Source: Callipepla californica brunnescens (taxonomy: Eukaryota > Chordata > Aves > Galliformes > Odontophoridae). Taken from it: a DNA stretch of 64,000 nt. The first letter of the stretch is position 1. Every line of letters starts with the position of its first letter. The position numbers were made by a program, and so were the translations under genes. A model generated the notes under the pieces. It ran no database searches and was not told where the DNA came from. It was given only the letters and a program-made list of their open reading frames with translations. This document shows positions 24,401-39,400 of the stretch, piece after piece. The stretch is from NCBI GenBank assembly GCA_023055505.1, contig JALIRH010000002.1, forward strand, positions 21,204,437-21,268,436. The letters run 5' to 3'.

Positions 24401-27400
24401 TCCACAAATATTTAGATGAAGCTTGTACATGCAATCTAAGTTCTTTCAGCCATTATCTTGGTGAATAATTACGGAGTACATAGTACTATATATACATCAT
24501 TTTATCACAAAATAAGACTACAAATCCAGTTTTCAGTCACAGTACTAGGACGTACAGGAATAAATTATAAACCAAAAAAAAAAAAATCACAACCAAAATC
24601 TTACAACAAATGTTTTCCTACAAACAAGATAGCGAGACGCATGAAATACATATTATTTTACCACTAAGCAATTTCAGTTACAAAGTTGTAATAAGCAATT
24701 AACTATTTCAAAATCTAAAAGCTTTTACTCTGAGGAGGGAGAAAGCTCAGTTTCAGCCCTCCTTAAAAACCTGTAGGATATAATGAAGTTACTGCTCCTC
24801 ACGAAACAGTACACAGCTAATGGAGCCACTAGCAAAAAGTCAGAAGAGCCTGCTTTATTGTCCTGCATTTATCACTGGACCTCCAACATGGCATACATTT
24901 TCACTTACACCATATAACCTTTACCTATTGAAAGTCTTAGTCCTTGAGAAAACTAAAAACAAACAAACAAAAAAAAAGGTATTGATTTTTGCTGCAGGAA
25001 AGTGAGAAATTTGCCCTAATACCTGAGCAGTTCTACCATTTATCTCCTACCAGGGAGATGTAATTTCCTAGCCATTCAGTTTCCAGGATAAATTATACTA
25101 GGATCTACACAGCCCTGCATTCTGAGTCCGCATGAGGACAGCTCCAGTACCCCTTCTCTCAAGGGAACTGTAAATCACTGTGAAACTGCAAATAATTGAG
25201 TCTGTGTTACTTCAGCTCTGTTCCAAGCAGCAAAGAGTTATGAACTCGATCACAGGAAACATTATAAATAAACAAATAAATAGCACAGAAGCATTAAAAA
25301 TTGGAAATCCTCTCAGCAACACCCATCTCATTCTTTGGAATACAAAAACTTGGAAAAAAAACACCCACAAAACCAAAAAAAGAAGAAAAAAAAAGAGAGG
25401 CAAATCCTCCCGCAATAATCCAGTGACTCTGCTGTTGGAAAGGGAAAACAGACAGAATATCTTTCGCACAATGGTAAGAGACAAACATGTGACAAAACTG
25501 TAAGCCAGATCTCTGCAGGAATTTCCCCTTTGGAAAACAAAACAAAACAAGCAAGCAAAACCAGAGACAACTCCCTATCCACACTAGAGGGATGCTCAGG
25601 AAGCTCCTCACTAAAAGCTTTCTGAAAAGCCTTAGGGCTTTCCAGTGCTGCCCACAGCCTTGCAAGCTCAGTGGTGCAATGGGTCCTCACTTAGGCTGAG
25701 GCCTCAGCCAGTCCCACAATTGGCCATTCACTTACACATCCAAGCAGCCCTTATCTCTAACCTCTTACATTCCAATAAATATAAGTTACTTACCAAATTC
25801 TCCTAAAAACGACCTGAGTTACAGAAAAAAGGCAGATAATTAATACTAAAATATAGAAAGGCAACAGCGATGACTGTGTCAGCCGCAAAAAAAAGTCTTG
25901 GGAGGGTGCCTGGAGAGATTCTTGACAAAGGAGCCAATTCATTGTAAAATTCCTAGTAAGGCAAAAACATCCCATTAAAAACCAATAACAATGCCACATA
26001 GATTAGGAAGAGAAAAAAAAACAGTATACAACCAAGCACATTTTCATCCACTCATGTCATAGGAAACTACTTGAAATTCACCTTTGAAAAGTGATCTTTT
26101 ATAATTTGAAACTGCTTTACAAGTACTCTGTACAGTAACTGTCAAAAGCTTATCTTCCAAAAACAAGAGACTGCCATCTGACGAGGCCAGACTATGACTC
26201 TCCTATGTCACAAAAACCCAGCCTCCTCTATAACTCCATTATGAGAACCACAAAGAACTTCGTTGTCACAGTGGATTAAGATTCTAGAGATACTGGTGCA
26301 AGAAGGTATGCCTGTCCTCATTCCAAAGGGAAAGTGGTCATCTGAGATCACACACAAGCCTGAAGCATCGCCAAGTATGGAATCCACAATGCTGAAATTC
26401 TAATTCTAATTCTGTAGCTGAACCCACTCGATCATTCTTCCTTCTCGATTAACGAGCAGAAAAACTATAAGCTCTGCCAAGAAGTACTATTAATGCATAT
26501 TCTCAACTACAATTGGTGTGGCACGTCATGTAATTAAAACATTCTTTATTTTCTTTTGCTTTCCTCCCCCTTTTCTTTTACCCTCAAGTGAAGACTAGAG
26601 GACTCGATCACTTTCAGTTAGACACAACCAGTTTTAGGATTAACAACTGAGCATGTTCAAACTAGCCTTAAAGACAGATCTTGAAGTTTTTAGGCTGCAA
26701 ACCACAATTCCAGCATTTAGTTACACAACTTTCCAGGGGGTAGTTGCATCCAGTTTGTTTCAATCACCACCTTCAATGCAGGGTTGCACAGCCTGGAAAG
26801 TAACATGTAGCAAGTTGCTGGGGGGAAAAACATATCCATGACACCTGGTAGCTGAAATCACCAAAATCCTGACCAGAAGCAGTCTTGAAGTTTTGTTCTA
26901 AACACTTAAGAACACGCATGTATGTGTGTTAAACAGTGCATCTTAAACTCCTAACATCTTGTCTTCCAAAAACTCCCCAACATTTTCAGTTGTGTAATGT
27001 TATTTTCCAACTCTTCATCCAAAATGCTGTGAAGTAGTTTTGTAAGAGACAGACACAGCTTACAGGAGAGAGTATCAACTCCTGCACACAACTGCAGTTG
27101 CTGGCTTGGTTCTAGGAGCTGTTTCTAGTCCTTACCAACATTACACTTGAAGTTTTCCAGAAAATCTGTATCCGTGATTGCTTCTTCTCACACACTAACA
27201 TTCAACTCTTACAGATGCAAACAGTTTTTCTCAGAATCACAGTAATTTCCTCTGACTTTTGTCTCTTGTCTTAGTTTCTTCTAAAACAAACAGGGTGTTT
27301 CAGATGGTTATTCTTAGAAAACTAAAAAATAAACATCTGCATTTCGAGGTGATGGTTAATTACTCCTTTTAGAGCCCTGTTTTCCAGCCATAATAAAGTT

Positions 27401-30400
27401 AGGACCACTACCCTGACTATGTTATCTCTGCTTCCAAGTTTCATTAGAAACATTAGATGGGGTACAAAAAGTTTTTGCCTTCCAACGTAAAGCTATAATC
27501 TATGTAAAGCATTCACCCCCAGGGGATGAAAAATACTGAAATGCTTCAGAAACCTCCAGAACTCTGAGTATGCATCTCTTACAACTTGTTTTTAAAACCA
27601 TGTGAAAAAGGTAATGCTTCCCTAACTCCTCTGTAAATACAGATGAGCCACTGAAACCATATACTTCTCATCTTAGAAGATGTAAAAAAATAAATAAATA
27701 AACTTACTTAGTTGTGTTTAAGCCAAGTTTTATCTCAAGAAACTTCAGCAAATGCTCATTTTCTTTATGAGGAACAAACATCTGAAAATTAATTTAGCAG
27801 AGAAAAATCTTACCAAGTGTTGGAAGCAGCTTTCACTACTCACTTCATTCAGATTACAGAACGACAGGGAAAAATCTGACATTTGAGATTTAGTCAGAAT
27901 AAATAAATTAGATTATGTGAGTCAATTAAGGTATCAATACAGTACTGTAAATCTTCACTCAAATAAATCTATCCTTCAGGGTTTCCTAGAGATCATAATA
28001 CACTGCATTTCATACATGTACCCCCAAAGGGAGGGCAAACGAAAGCTGTCAACAAGATGCTGGAAGGTTACTGAGTAATGTGAAAAGGATCATGATAAAT
28101 GGACATACACTTACCCCCGAGCAAGCCAAAGAACACTGTGTTTGGCTCCACTAAACAATAGGACTGCAGCTCAGCAAAAGTTAAGAGCATTTGTAATCTT
28201 CACATAAATTGTTTGAGCTGCCAACGTTCTCTGTGCTGTCTACGTAACTTAAATTGTATTTTTCAAGGTTAGGTTTTATATTCCTGGAGATACAGCAAAG
28301 CTAGCTAATCTGAATGGCACAAAAAAACAATCAGGTTTGAGCATTCTCTCAAAATTTTTAAGGGTTCACTAGGTTCTGTATTTATAAGTTGACACTGTTT
28401 ATTAATACAACCAAGGCGAGCTTGAGACTTAAGGAAAAAGCACTAATCACATAAAAGGCAAAGGTGGGTAAGAGGGAGCTACTAATCAAGATGCGAGACC
28501 AGGTTAAAATCACACTGAGAAGATTATAATCTACCCTAAGACTATTAGCTCTTTTCCATGCACAAAAGTACTGCTTTAATATTCAACCCAATTGGTAGAG
28601 GCGATCCAAGTTAGAACAAAAAACACATTTAGAAAATAGCTAGTGTGTAATTTAAAGAATATTTCAATACTGTGCTTTAATCTCAATCCAAAAGCTCCAA
28701 ACCCTGAACGTAAAACAGCTGTTCGAGTTGTTAGGTAAAATATTTGTAGATAAATACGTACATACAAAACTACTCAGTCTTCAGTATTTCAATTTGCTAT
28801 GAATTAAGCTATTACCTCTCAGATCAGTATCATAGAATGGTTTGGGTTGGAAGGGACCTTTAAGATCACCTAGTTCCAACCCCCTGCTATAGGCAGGGGC
28901 ACCTCCCTCTACACCAGGTTGTCACAGTCCCATCCAGCCTGGCCTTGAATGCTTCCAAGCATGAATAACAAGCAGTACTTAAAAAAACTCCAAGATACTA
29001 CCTTCATTTTCCATTTAGATTATAACAATTAAAATAACTTTGTACAGCAGAATCTTACCTTTAGTAGCAAGTTTAGCGTCAGTGTTACTGTAAGTACCAA
29101 ATAAATGTACATAATTTTCAGCAATCTTGACACAAATGTACCTTTCTTCACATTCATCTGCAAAAACAGTTTAAGAGTGTTGTATCACTTGGAGTTCAGC
29201 TGAAGTAATAAAAACTACATTCAGAGTTAGAGGACAGTCTTGTTACCTGAAGGTATTTAGAGAGCATTAAAGCTGCTACAAGACTTAGTAACGGTGACAC
29301 TAGTAAGGCCGAATTTTCAAACTGCAATAAATACCCCAAGAAGAGAGAAAACAAGTAGATTTTGTACACTTCATGCACCTGTTGACGAAAAAAAAATTAA
29401 ATTACAATGGATACACATTCTGCTTCCTAGAGCAGTAGACAGTTCACTGCATTTCCTTGCTAATAAGATTAATGGATACATTTCTATCCTCCCCCTCAGG
29501 AGGGTAGCAGGGTACCATCTGTCTGTGAAAAGTATTTCACATCAAAATGACCCCAGTCAGCCTCAGTATCTAGCACACCACTGCTCCACGGGAAATATGA
29601 AAAATACCAAAAGTAGAGTAATATTTTACAAGGGCTCTTTGTTCTGTAGTGCTATACTGTAGCAGTAACCACAATGTAACTGTATGAGAACACAATCTGC
29701 GTGAGGGAGCTGACTGCTGTCAACATGCCCTTCACCTGTCCTCACACTAACTTGTTCATTTAACCAAAGGGATATGCATACTGACACCGACACTCATTTT
29801 GTTATTTACTGATTGATAAGCAGATCTTATAAATTCCAAAACTTGATTCTTTAGAACAAGTTTAAAGCCATTTAATACTCCCAGTGGTCAGGACACACGC
29901 TTCAGCTGGACCCAGGCTGTGAGACACTCAAGTCATCACCCAGAGTATACTCTTGGAGCAGTGTGAGGCTGTATTTCAGTCCCCAGCTATCAGTAGGCTG
30001 AAAAGATCTACTACCTTCTCTGTCTGTGCCAGGGCAAAGCTGTCAAGCAGAAAAAGAGACACGGCCTGGACAAACAGGAGGTAATGACTGTACTCCCACA
30101 TCATCATGAAGGTGTATGTTGAAGCACTCACCAAAAGGTAACAAAATTTCTAGAGGGAGAAAGGACAAGAAGGGAAAAAAAAAAAAAAGCACTTTAATTT
30201 GATACCCATGCATCTCTGTCACTAAGCAAGTGAGAGGTCATTAAATCAAAAATTACAGAAATTCACTACTTTAGGAAATAATTAAGATACAGAATTCAGA
30301 CATGTTTAACACCTCAGATACAGGAAAAAAAATAGTAATTACTGAAACATTCAAAAACATACAAAGCCAGCCAGGAGAAACTCCTTTGTTTGAGAGAGGA

Positions 30401-33400
30401 AGCTATCACCATCTTCTCCCAGCAACAGGAAAAACAACAAAATAGCTTACACATTGGGAAAAATCTGGCATCTGTTCATCTTAAAAGGCAGCACACAGCT
30501 GATTACCACACTGCTCTCTCTTAACCCTCATTGGGGCATAACAGGGCAGGGCACTTCCACTTAGCAAAACCCACACATGCCTACGTGAAATCCAAGCTTC
30601 TGTTTCGAAAAGAACAAACAAGACATCTGTCTTCTGCAGGTAACTATTCTAGAGCACAGTTCTATCACCAATTCTTTATTAAGAAATTAATTTTCTTTTA
30701 CCTCTGCAGAACAATTTAGGTTTTTTTTTAAATAGCCTGTGAGAGCTGCTACTTGACATGCAAAATATGGCAAAGCCCAATTTTCCCTTGATGGTATGGA
30801 GTAATCAATTCTTGTTGTATCTGTCCTAGAATAAAGTACAGACAAACAAAATTATTAAAGATTTATGGAACAAAAATATCAAGGAAAGCCTAAATGTTAC
30901 CTTCACTTAGCACTGTGGCCTTGCAAGCAAGCTATTCCTGTAATAGGTTCAAAGTAACACTGATACAATTTTGCACGCTGATACAAATTTAATATCAGCA
31001 CAGAAAGTCCAATCTTTACTTGCTTATTAAGCACAACTCCTAATGAGGTGGCATTTATAGGACTGAAGCCAAGAAGCAGGGCCTCCAGCCACTTCTGCCC
31101 ACACCTCCACATTGTGGAGATGGTCACATTGTGACAGCCCCCTGTTACGGACATGACAGCAGCTTTTCATGTTACCACAAGTATCAGCTGAGAGAAAAGA
31201 GCCCTTACATTTCCCATACAAGATGTTTTAAGAGTGGATTAGGCAGTAGAGCAAGATATACTTAGAATCCAAAACAATGCAGCACCAGCAGATACTTTGT
31301 CTACAGGGAAAAATCTGCCCAGCAAAACAAGAGATTAAAGATGAACAGGGAGCATGGGACAGAACAGCAGCAGGATCTTCTCTAGGGATGACCTGACAGT
31401 ATCTGCACGATTAGAGCTGTAGGAGAAAGTTATACATAGTGCTACAGTGACTCAGAAGCACAAGTGACATTTTCAGATGAGATCAAAGGCATCAGTTTCA
31501 GAGGTATATGGTCTTCTTTGAGTCTACAATGCTTTTTAAAAGGAGCCTCAATCTCCTTTGTCATTCAGATATTTGAAAGCGTCACCTTTCATTTTTCCTC
31601 TGAAGTGCCTCACAGAGGTGTGCTTGGAGCTTTAAACTACTGGATCTTTCAATTTGTTAAGTGTTTAATATTCCCTGCTGCTGGAGAAAATGACAGATTT
31701 ATTCACCATTTTTCCTTCTTTCCACCGCTCACATCAGGTTGGTGAATAGTATTTTTATCTATTAATCATAGATACAGTCATGATGACTTCACACTCCCAA
31801 AAAGATGCAGAGATGCTTCACAACAGTTCAACTTTAAAGGTACGCCTCTAATACTTTGCTTGCTCGCAGGTCTTATTTTTTAAAGGGCATCAACAGTTTT
31901 TAGTATTAATAAGTGTTCTCAAGTTCACAGAAAGTCCCAGAGCTAGCTGGTGACAAAGCAGGAACCAGAACACAACTTTCATCATTGCCTATGTGAGGTT
32001 CCCTATTACTGTGGTGCTTCATAAAAGGAAGGAATACTCTCATGCCAACCAAACATCGTAAGATGAAAAAACCTCTAGGTTAGAATCACTTAAGAAGATT
32101 CCACATTGCACAAAGACATGCTACAATAAAGCAGAATAAAAAAAAAAATAACAAAAGAACAATCAAAGACCTTTTAAAGGAAAAATGTGCTTGGTCATTT
32201 CCTTCGAAGCAACAAAATAACGGCCACAGTGTTCAGAGCTGGCCACAGACAATGACTCTGTTTTCAGCAACTTCAGAAATTTGTTTTCATTCTTTGTCAG
32301 AACAAAACCAAAGCCTTCTGATGAATGTTTCTGCAAAGCGAAACTGTGTGAAAATGCTCTTGTATTCACACATGCTCATAAACTCAGGCCAATTGTCAGC
32401 GTGGCTGGTTTGGACAGCAGAAGGCCCTTCCATTAATAAAGGCATCAGCAGTATCAGTGCATCCCTGGGAAACGTTCTGAACTCAGTACAAGAGCTAGCT
32501 CTCACAACAAGAGCACCTAGTTTAACAGAAAGCATTTTATTCTGCTCTAATATTTCTAAATGTCCTATTAAGAAACGTTTTATAGAGATGTTTTTCTTAC
32601 CTGTTAATAACGAACCATGCCACAGTCAGCATTCCTGCCAGCCAAGTCCCACTCATAACCCAACTGGTTACAAACAATGCAGTCACATAAATTCCCTGCA
32701 GTCCAAAAACTATACCAATGTAGAAATACACTGGTTCAATAACTTCCTGAAATTACAAATAAAAATGAAGAGACATAGCAGCAACTGAGCTGAAGCTGGA
32801 AATTATTGCTTGCCTACTGCTAAGTGTGCTTTACAAACAGGTAAGGGATGGCCTCTACTGTAGAAAAGTATCAAACATGCTTTTATTCGGGCTTAGGGAA
32901 GACAAAGCAGAGTCTATGAACAGCACACTCAGAACTCAGCTTGCTACTGCTATGACTTCTGTATGTGCTATAGCACTGACATTGTACATGTCAGATTTGA
33001 AAAAAAAACATACTGCAATGAGATATAAGTTTATAGGACTACTGAAAGAAATCATGCTCTGAAAAGTAAAGGAGTTCTGAAAAGTAAAAATGAAGAGTAA
33101 AAGAAAAGTAAAAATGTGGCAAAATGGTTCTAATACAGGAGAGTATGTATACAAATATAAGAAAAAGAGAGATAAATGAGAGAATATAAGGCAGGACACA
33201 AGTACACAGTGTAAGCAGAACAAAGCCCACATGAAGCAGAGAGAGACAATAGGTATATACACAAAAAATGTATTTCCCTTTTACCCAAACTGAATGGATA
33301 GAGACAGGTACCACTGTAGCAAATGTCAGCACTCTGAAGGGCCTGACCTTTTAATTTGAATGAGTAGCACAGATACTCTCAACATTTCTAAGAGGTTTGT

Positions 33401-36400
33401 AGAAGCAAAGAAATAACAGGCAGAAAAGTTTAATGCATATAACCCCCCCCCCCCCCCCAAAATCCTACTCCAAAGACTGATGAGAATTGAGAACATGGAC
33501 CTGGTGGTAGGCTTAGCTCAATTCACTGAACAAAAATGGCACGGATAGAGCAGAGAAAGGTACACATGCACACACTGGAAGCAGAGAAAGAAGGAGAAAT
33601 GCACATACTTCACTACCAGATGCCTGATATAATACACTGGCAATCAGCTCAGGGTACAAGGTCATCTGCTGGACTGCATTTATCGTCTTCAGTGATACTG
33701 TCTTATTGTTGTGTGTCAACTCATAAACACCTACAGACAAAACAAAATACGTTATTCTTGGAATCACTTACTGTTGCTGTTCTTGAAAGCATGCATGTAT
33801 ATTCAAAGGTGGGGTGAAACAGATTTGACCACTAAAGCTACTGACTGATTTAATATTCCTAATTTTAAAAGGAAGAAGAAACTATTGATTTAGATGTCAG
33901 TGCATTCTATTGATACTGCAATTAACTTACTATTGTTTTTTGCACTAGTCTTCAAGCAGAAGGTTCTTCCCCCCCCCCAAAAAAATAAATAAATAAAGCA
34001 CAGTCTTTTCAGAAATAACACACTCGTGCAGTCCTGGAACAAGCTGCCTATAGGTCACCTTTACAAGAAGTTCTTCAGAAGCAACACAAAAATCTATGAT
34101 GGCCTTCCCAGCCCTGCGTTCCTGAGACTTCTACGAACCTCTCAACACAATACACCTTTGTATGGGATTGAAATAAAGTTGGCATACTCGTAGGATACAT
34201 CACTCTCAGAGATATTATAAACAATGTACAAACAATAACTTGTCATTACTTAGGACAATGGAGGGAAAGCGAATAATACTCCAACTAAAAAAATTAAAAA
34301 GACCCAAACAATAACCCCAACAACAATGAAACAGCAAAACAGTATTACTGTTTCCAGCTCCAAACACATCCTGGTGTGTGGTCTGCAGCTGTTTCTCTGC
34401 AGGCCGACCTTGTTCTTACAGAGCTCAAAAAATGAGGCTCAGCATTGCCATGACATACCTCTGTAAGCTGCGTGCCTCCAAAATACTGAGTAGACATACA
34501 AGTTTTGCAGAGCCAGCTGCAGGATGCCCATGAATAAGGCAATCCATCTGTCCACAACAGGAGAAAACCTCTCAGAGGTAATGAGAAACTAACTACACCA
34601 AAGCCCTATTGTCCATTGCTGACACATGCTACACGTCAGCTGGGAAACTGCTACCAAAAAAACGATACCTGTAAAGTTCAAATGGCTTCAGATGAAGTTT
34701 CATAAGAGGATTGAACTAATTCAACAGTTTAATTCTGCAAGGCAGAGCTGTTCACACCTTCTTCCCTCCCAGCATTCTCACCTTTCCCCTTGTGCTAACC
34801 CTGGAGCTCTTCTGAAGTCACTAAAATAACAAAAAACTGTTTAAGCTTCTTTTCAGCGTTTTAATTTTCCACTGGTTCAAGGATGTGACCCAGCTTATGG
34901 ATGGGAGTGAGCTCCCAGACAGCTCTGTCTTGCCAGTGCAAGACAGAGGGCTGAGGCATAAAGTGAGGAAACACCACTGCCACCAGCTCCTTCTCCTCCC
35001 TCTTGGTTTCTGTCCCCCTTTCTCAACCCTTATCATCATCTATTCATCAGAACTGTCAGGTTTAGGAATGGTTGGCAGGGACAGCACTGAGCAGATGAAC
35101 TCTTGACAGAAACTGTTCTATCTTCTGACAGGGGATGAAACAGGAATTTCCGTTCTACATTTCCAAATAAAATAAAAATCTTACTTACAGGGCTAAAAAT
35201 CAACTACGCATCATAGGCAAACCCAGCAATAACTTAACTATGGGGTTGGACTCGATGATCTCTAGAGGTCCCTTCCAACCCCTACGATTCTGTGATGGGA
35301 CAATACTGGCATAATATTAATCCCACTCTCCCAAGTTGAGTCACTGTGCAGACTACAGTCAACCTGACCAATTACAAGAGTATTTTAGCTGTCTCCAGGA
35401 GAGCATGACCTTTCAATGTTAAGAAAATAAACATTTTCTGTACCTCTTTCAAAGGAAGGCGCCTTTAGCAGCTCTTTATAGAATGAGTAATAAATGGCAC
35501 TGTCACCCTGAAATGTAATTTCTCGTTCAAGTTCCTAGGAAAAAGAAAAAAAAATATATATATATATACATATATTCACCTCCTGCAATCTCTTCTCATA
35601 GAAAACCATTTATTTTTAGATAGACTGGCTTTGTAATACTGCACATGGTTATGGCTCCACTGTACATCTCCAAAGTACTCCATAGAACATTAATCTTCCC
35701 AGCACCTCTGTCAGGTAGTCTATAATGCTCTATAACTTAGCAAGCATGCTCAGAATCAGAGCAACTCAAATCCACATAGGAAGTCAGTAGGAGACCCACA
35801 GGATCATTTCATAGTCACAGACCTGAATTTCACTTGACTTTCCATAATTCACCGAATAACAGTTCTTACAGCACACATCCCTCACATTTAGCTTATACTA
35901 AACACAGTCTTTCCCAGTGCATTATTTTTTTTTCCCTCCAGATTTTAGAGAAGCTATTTCAACTAATCAAGATGGCAAGGAAAATCAGATAAAAACATGA
36001 CCACATAAAACTGCCATAAGGAGCAGAAACACCAGTTTTTAAAGCACTATTTCAAAGACAGAGGCCCGAGTAGAAAGGCACAGGATTCTGAAAGCAAGCA
36101 GTTCAAACCTGGCACGGATCAGCTTTGATTTCAAGGACACAATTTGGCTTTTGTTTCAGTAGTTTAACTTTTTCTTTACCTGCCTGCTGGAAAACCAGAA
36201 TTTCCGTTCATGATATGTGGAGAGGTACACAGCATACATCATTCCACTAGTGACTGCCGCAAGACAGCCAAAGAAAAGTTTCGCAAAACGCTGAATTAAC
36301 ATATCTGAAAAGGGACAGTGAAAAAGCTAAAATAGTCCAGAGGACTTTAAAAACAAAGAGCATGCCCTAAGTACGACTTGTTTCTGAAGAGCAAGTACAT

Positions 36401-39400
36401 ATACCGGCATCAGAGTTATCAGCACAGATAGACTGAGAACTGCATTGTTATTCCTTTGCCTCAGTTTTCTCTCTCGATTACTGCCAGTGCCTCACGAGCC
36501 TTTTGGATCAAGTACCCACACACTGCGTTGCAAATTTATCACCCTTCTAACAAGCTTCAATTGCAAAAGAATTTCAAGAACAGAATATGTATTACAAGTA
36601 AAGAGAGAAAACTCTTGGCTTCACCCATAACACTGTAAAGTTCTTAAACACATCAACAGAAAGAAGCATCAATGTCACACCTAACATCAATACTGAGATA
36701 TTCTGTTCTCAATTCTGCTTCTTAAAATATAAAGGAAATAAACTGAATGTTACCAATCTTTTTCAACTGTTATCTACTTTCCCTGTAGCTTCCTCAAGTC
36801 AGTACGCGCTTTTAAGTAGAAGTTTTTGGTAGCCTGATGAGCATTTGCCTGCAATTACACCTGGTCTTAGTTCTGTGCCTCGAGATGCTGCAGGTACGCT
36901 CTGTGCAGGATTGTTTCACTATGGTTATTTCATGCTTTTCAGCTGCTCAACTGGAAAATAACTCCAGATGCAGTTAAAATATTCACATGTGCTCAAACAG
37001 ACAACTATGAGATTCGTAACATCCTCCCTTCAAGTGAAACAACCCAGGAACAGCATTTTACTCCGCAATTTACAAAATGGCATTATTAAAGAATTCTCAT
37101 GTGAATGCCTGCTTTTCTTGAAACATTCAAAAATCTAATGCAGAATAAGTCTGTTATAAATTACTGTGCTAGAAATATATTCCCATAAAATTTAAAAGAA
37201 TGAAAAAAATAATAATAATAATCAGAGCTTGGCTAAAAATTCTGTAGCTTACATTTTGGCGATCTTCCCAGCTTAGAGTTTTCTTTGTTTCTCTCCTCTG
37301 GAGCCATTTTGTCAGATCCTGTGCAGTTTTGTTTCCTTCTCTGTCGCAGGTCTGCTGCCCCTAAGGACATTTTTTAGGAAGTTATTGCAACGGCATTCCT
37401 AAAATCGCACCCTGAAAAACCCACGCGGCAGCAGGTAACAGCCAGTTATTGCTACGGTTCAGCCACACAGCAAACATATCTGACAAAAACGCTCAGCTGA
37501 AGTATTTCACGTGCCTGACTAAAACAGTGTTCGAGTACAGAAATCAATCTGCACGCTGCTCCTTTGAAAAACCAGTGGGTTTCTCTGGAGGCCATACTCT
37601 GGGGCTGCCCAGAGCCCAAACTGGAAGTTCGCTTTTTATTGCCTGCTGAACACGCTATACAAAGGAAGGAAAGGGGAAGAGTAGGTGAGCTGGCATTGAC
37701 ACTGGGAGAAATCAGTGCCACTGCCATTCAGGTTTAACTGTAATCACACTCCAGAATTTGCATCTCACTGACCGACTGCCCAGCAGTGGCCTCAGAACTG
37801 CAACCAGTGCTCTCCCCTGGACTGAACACAGCCCTTCCATACAACACTCCACTTTCAGTTGCAGTAAAGCTGACAATGACTCTGCTGGTATATTACTCCA
37901 CATCAAAGTTGGTCTACTTTTAAATCCCAGTGCTTAGGTGTGTAAGTTAGAAACAAGACAGTAATATAAGCAAACTGTTAAAGTGTTGTCTGCCCATGAC
38001 AGTGCACCTGCATTCGTGTTCTAACAGGATTTTCAAACAATTACACCTCATCTAAGCAGACCAAGATCTCAGCTGTAGCTCGTTTCATGGAGCGAACAGA
38101 AAGTACCTAGCTTCTTCAGCAGAACAAGGATTAGAAAAACATTAGACAAAACAATGTGTAAGTCATTCAGTGTCACATTTGCCACCACGTCAAACCCAAA
38201 TGAAAGACACACTGGTACCTCTGCACGTGCTGTGCATTAAGTCAACAGCAACACGGCGCACTGCAAGGTGAAGCCGCTTGTATCACTCAAGGTAACACTG
38301 GAAAAGTATTCAGACCTCCAGAACAGGCAGGCTGCTTACAAAGCCAACTGCCTGGCCTTGTCATCCCAGTTACAAGCAAAGCTATGGAGTGAAAACACTG
38401 GAGGAAAGTGCATTCCTTCACTCCTCTAGCACATTAGCGAGCCAAAGTGGGAGCAAAAGATGCTGGTAAAGGGCAGAGTTAGCAGCAGCAACAGAAAACT
38501 TCTAAAGAAAAAATAAGTTGAAGTCCTAATTCTGAAACAGCTCTTTGCTCCTGAGTGCCACTCCCATAACCCATTCGTTGCCTGCAAAGTGACCGCAGTC
38601 TGCAGGCCCTGTTCCGTTATCAGAAGACAGAGAGAAGCAGGAAACATTTAGAGAAAGACCAACAGAATAACCAAAGGCGTGTGCGATGGCTCCCATACAA
38701 GGCTCAGCGTTCAAGTTAGGGTACTAGGGTCGTTCTGCAGGAGCGCTGGGACAGATATCTGCACACAGCCCCGTGCCTCACAGGAGGATACTGGAGCCAC
38801 ACCGTGCTCTGAAGGAACGAGCATTCCCTACCAACGACTGCTCCGCGTTTAGAGCTCGCACGGCCCCACGAGCAGAGGGCTGGAGGAGCACAAAGAGCCG
38901 ACCACTTCAGAACACACAGAGCTCAGCAGCAGCCTGGGGCAGCTCGGGGCCAGCCGGCAGACCGGGGCACGCAGCGGAACAGCGCGGGGTGCGCGATTCC
39001 CTCTCGCGTTTCTCCGAGCGCTTCGCTTAACGGCCGCACTTCCCTGCTTCTCCCCGGACCCCCACGACGGGGGACGGCCGAGCGAGACCTGGAGGAACAC
39101 GAATGCGGAGCGAGTCAACGGGGAAACGGAGGGGGAGCCGGCGGACGGATGGGGCCGGGATGCTCGCTGAGGGGGCACGCCAGGAGGGCTGAGCACAGCC
39201 CGGCTGCTGCTGCGCGGCGCCGAGAGGAGGGCCGGGCTCGGCGCAGGGGCAACACCGAGCGTCCCCGAGGCAGCAGCGGGCTTCACCTCCTCGCGTCGGC
39301 CCCGCGGCGCTGCCTCGGGCCGGAGGGAGCGGGACGCGAGCCGCTACGCCGCGGCCGAGCGCTCGGGCCGGCCCCGCGCCGAGCTCCGTCCCCCCCGTCA

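Noticed and set aside
32252..32788. 178-codon plus-strand open frame inside DPY19L4
   Set aside because: It is antisense to exon 6 and its flanking intron and has no independent support.
33609..33617. Donor GTAGTG inside the end of DPY19L4 exon 5
   Set aside because: Joining from it to exon 6 gives a stop almost at once, whereas GTATGT keeps SEEVIEP in frame with human.
37253..37370. Alternative DPY19L4 start at the ATG 10 bases before exon 2 (MSLGAADL)
   Set aside because: It is in frame, but it sits in the acceptor region, has no CpG promoter, and the two-exon start gives a better match to the human N-terminus. It was not kept as the main model.
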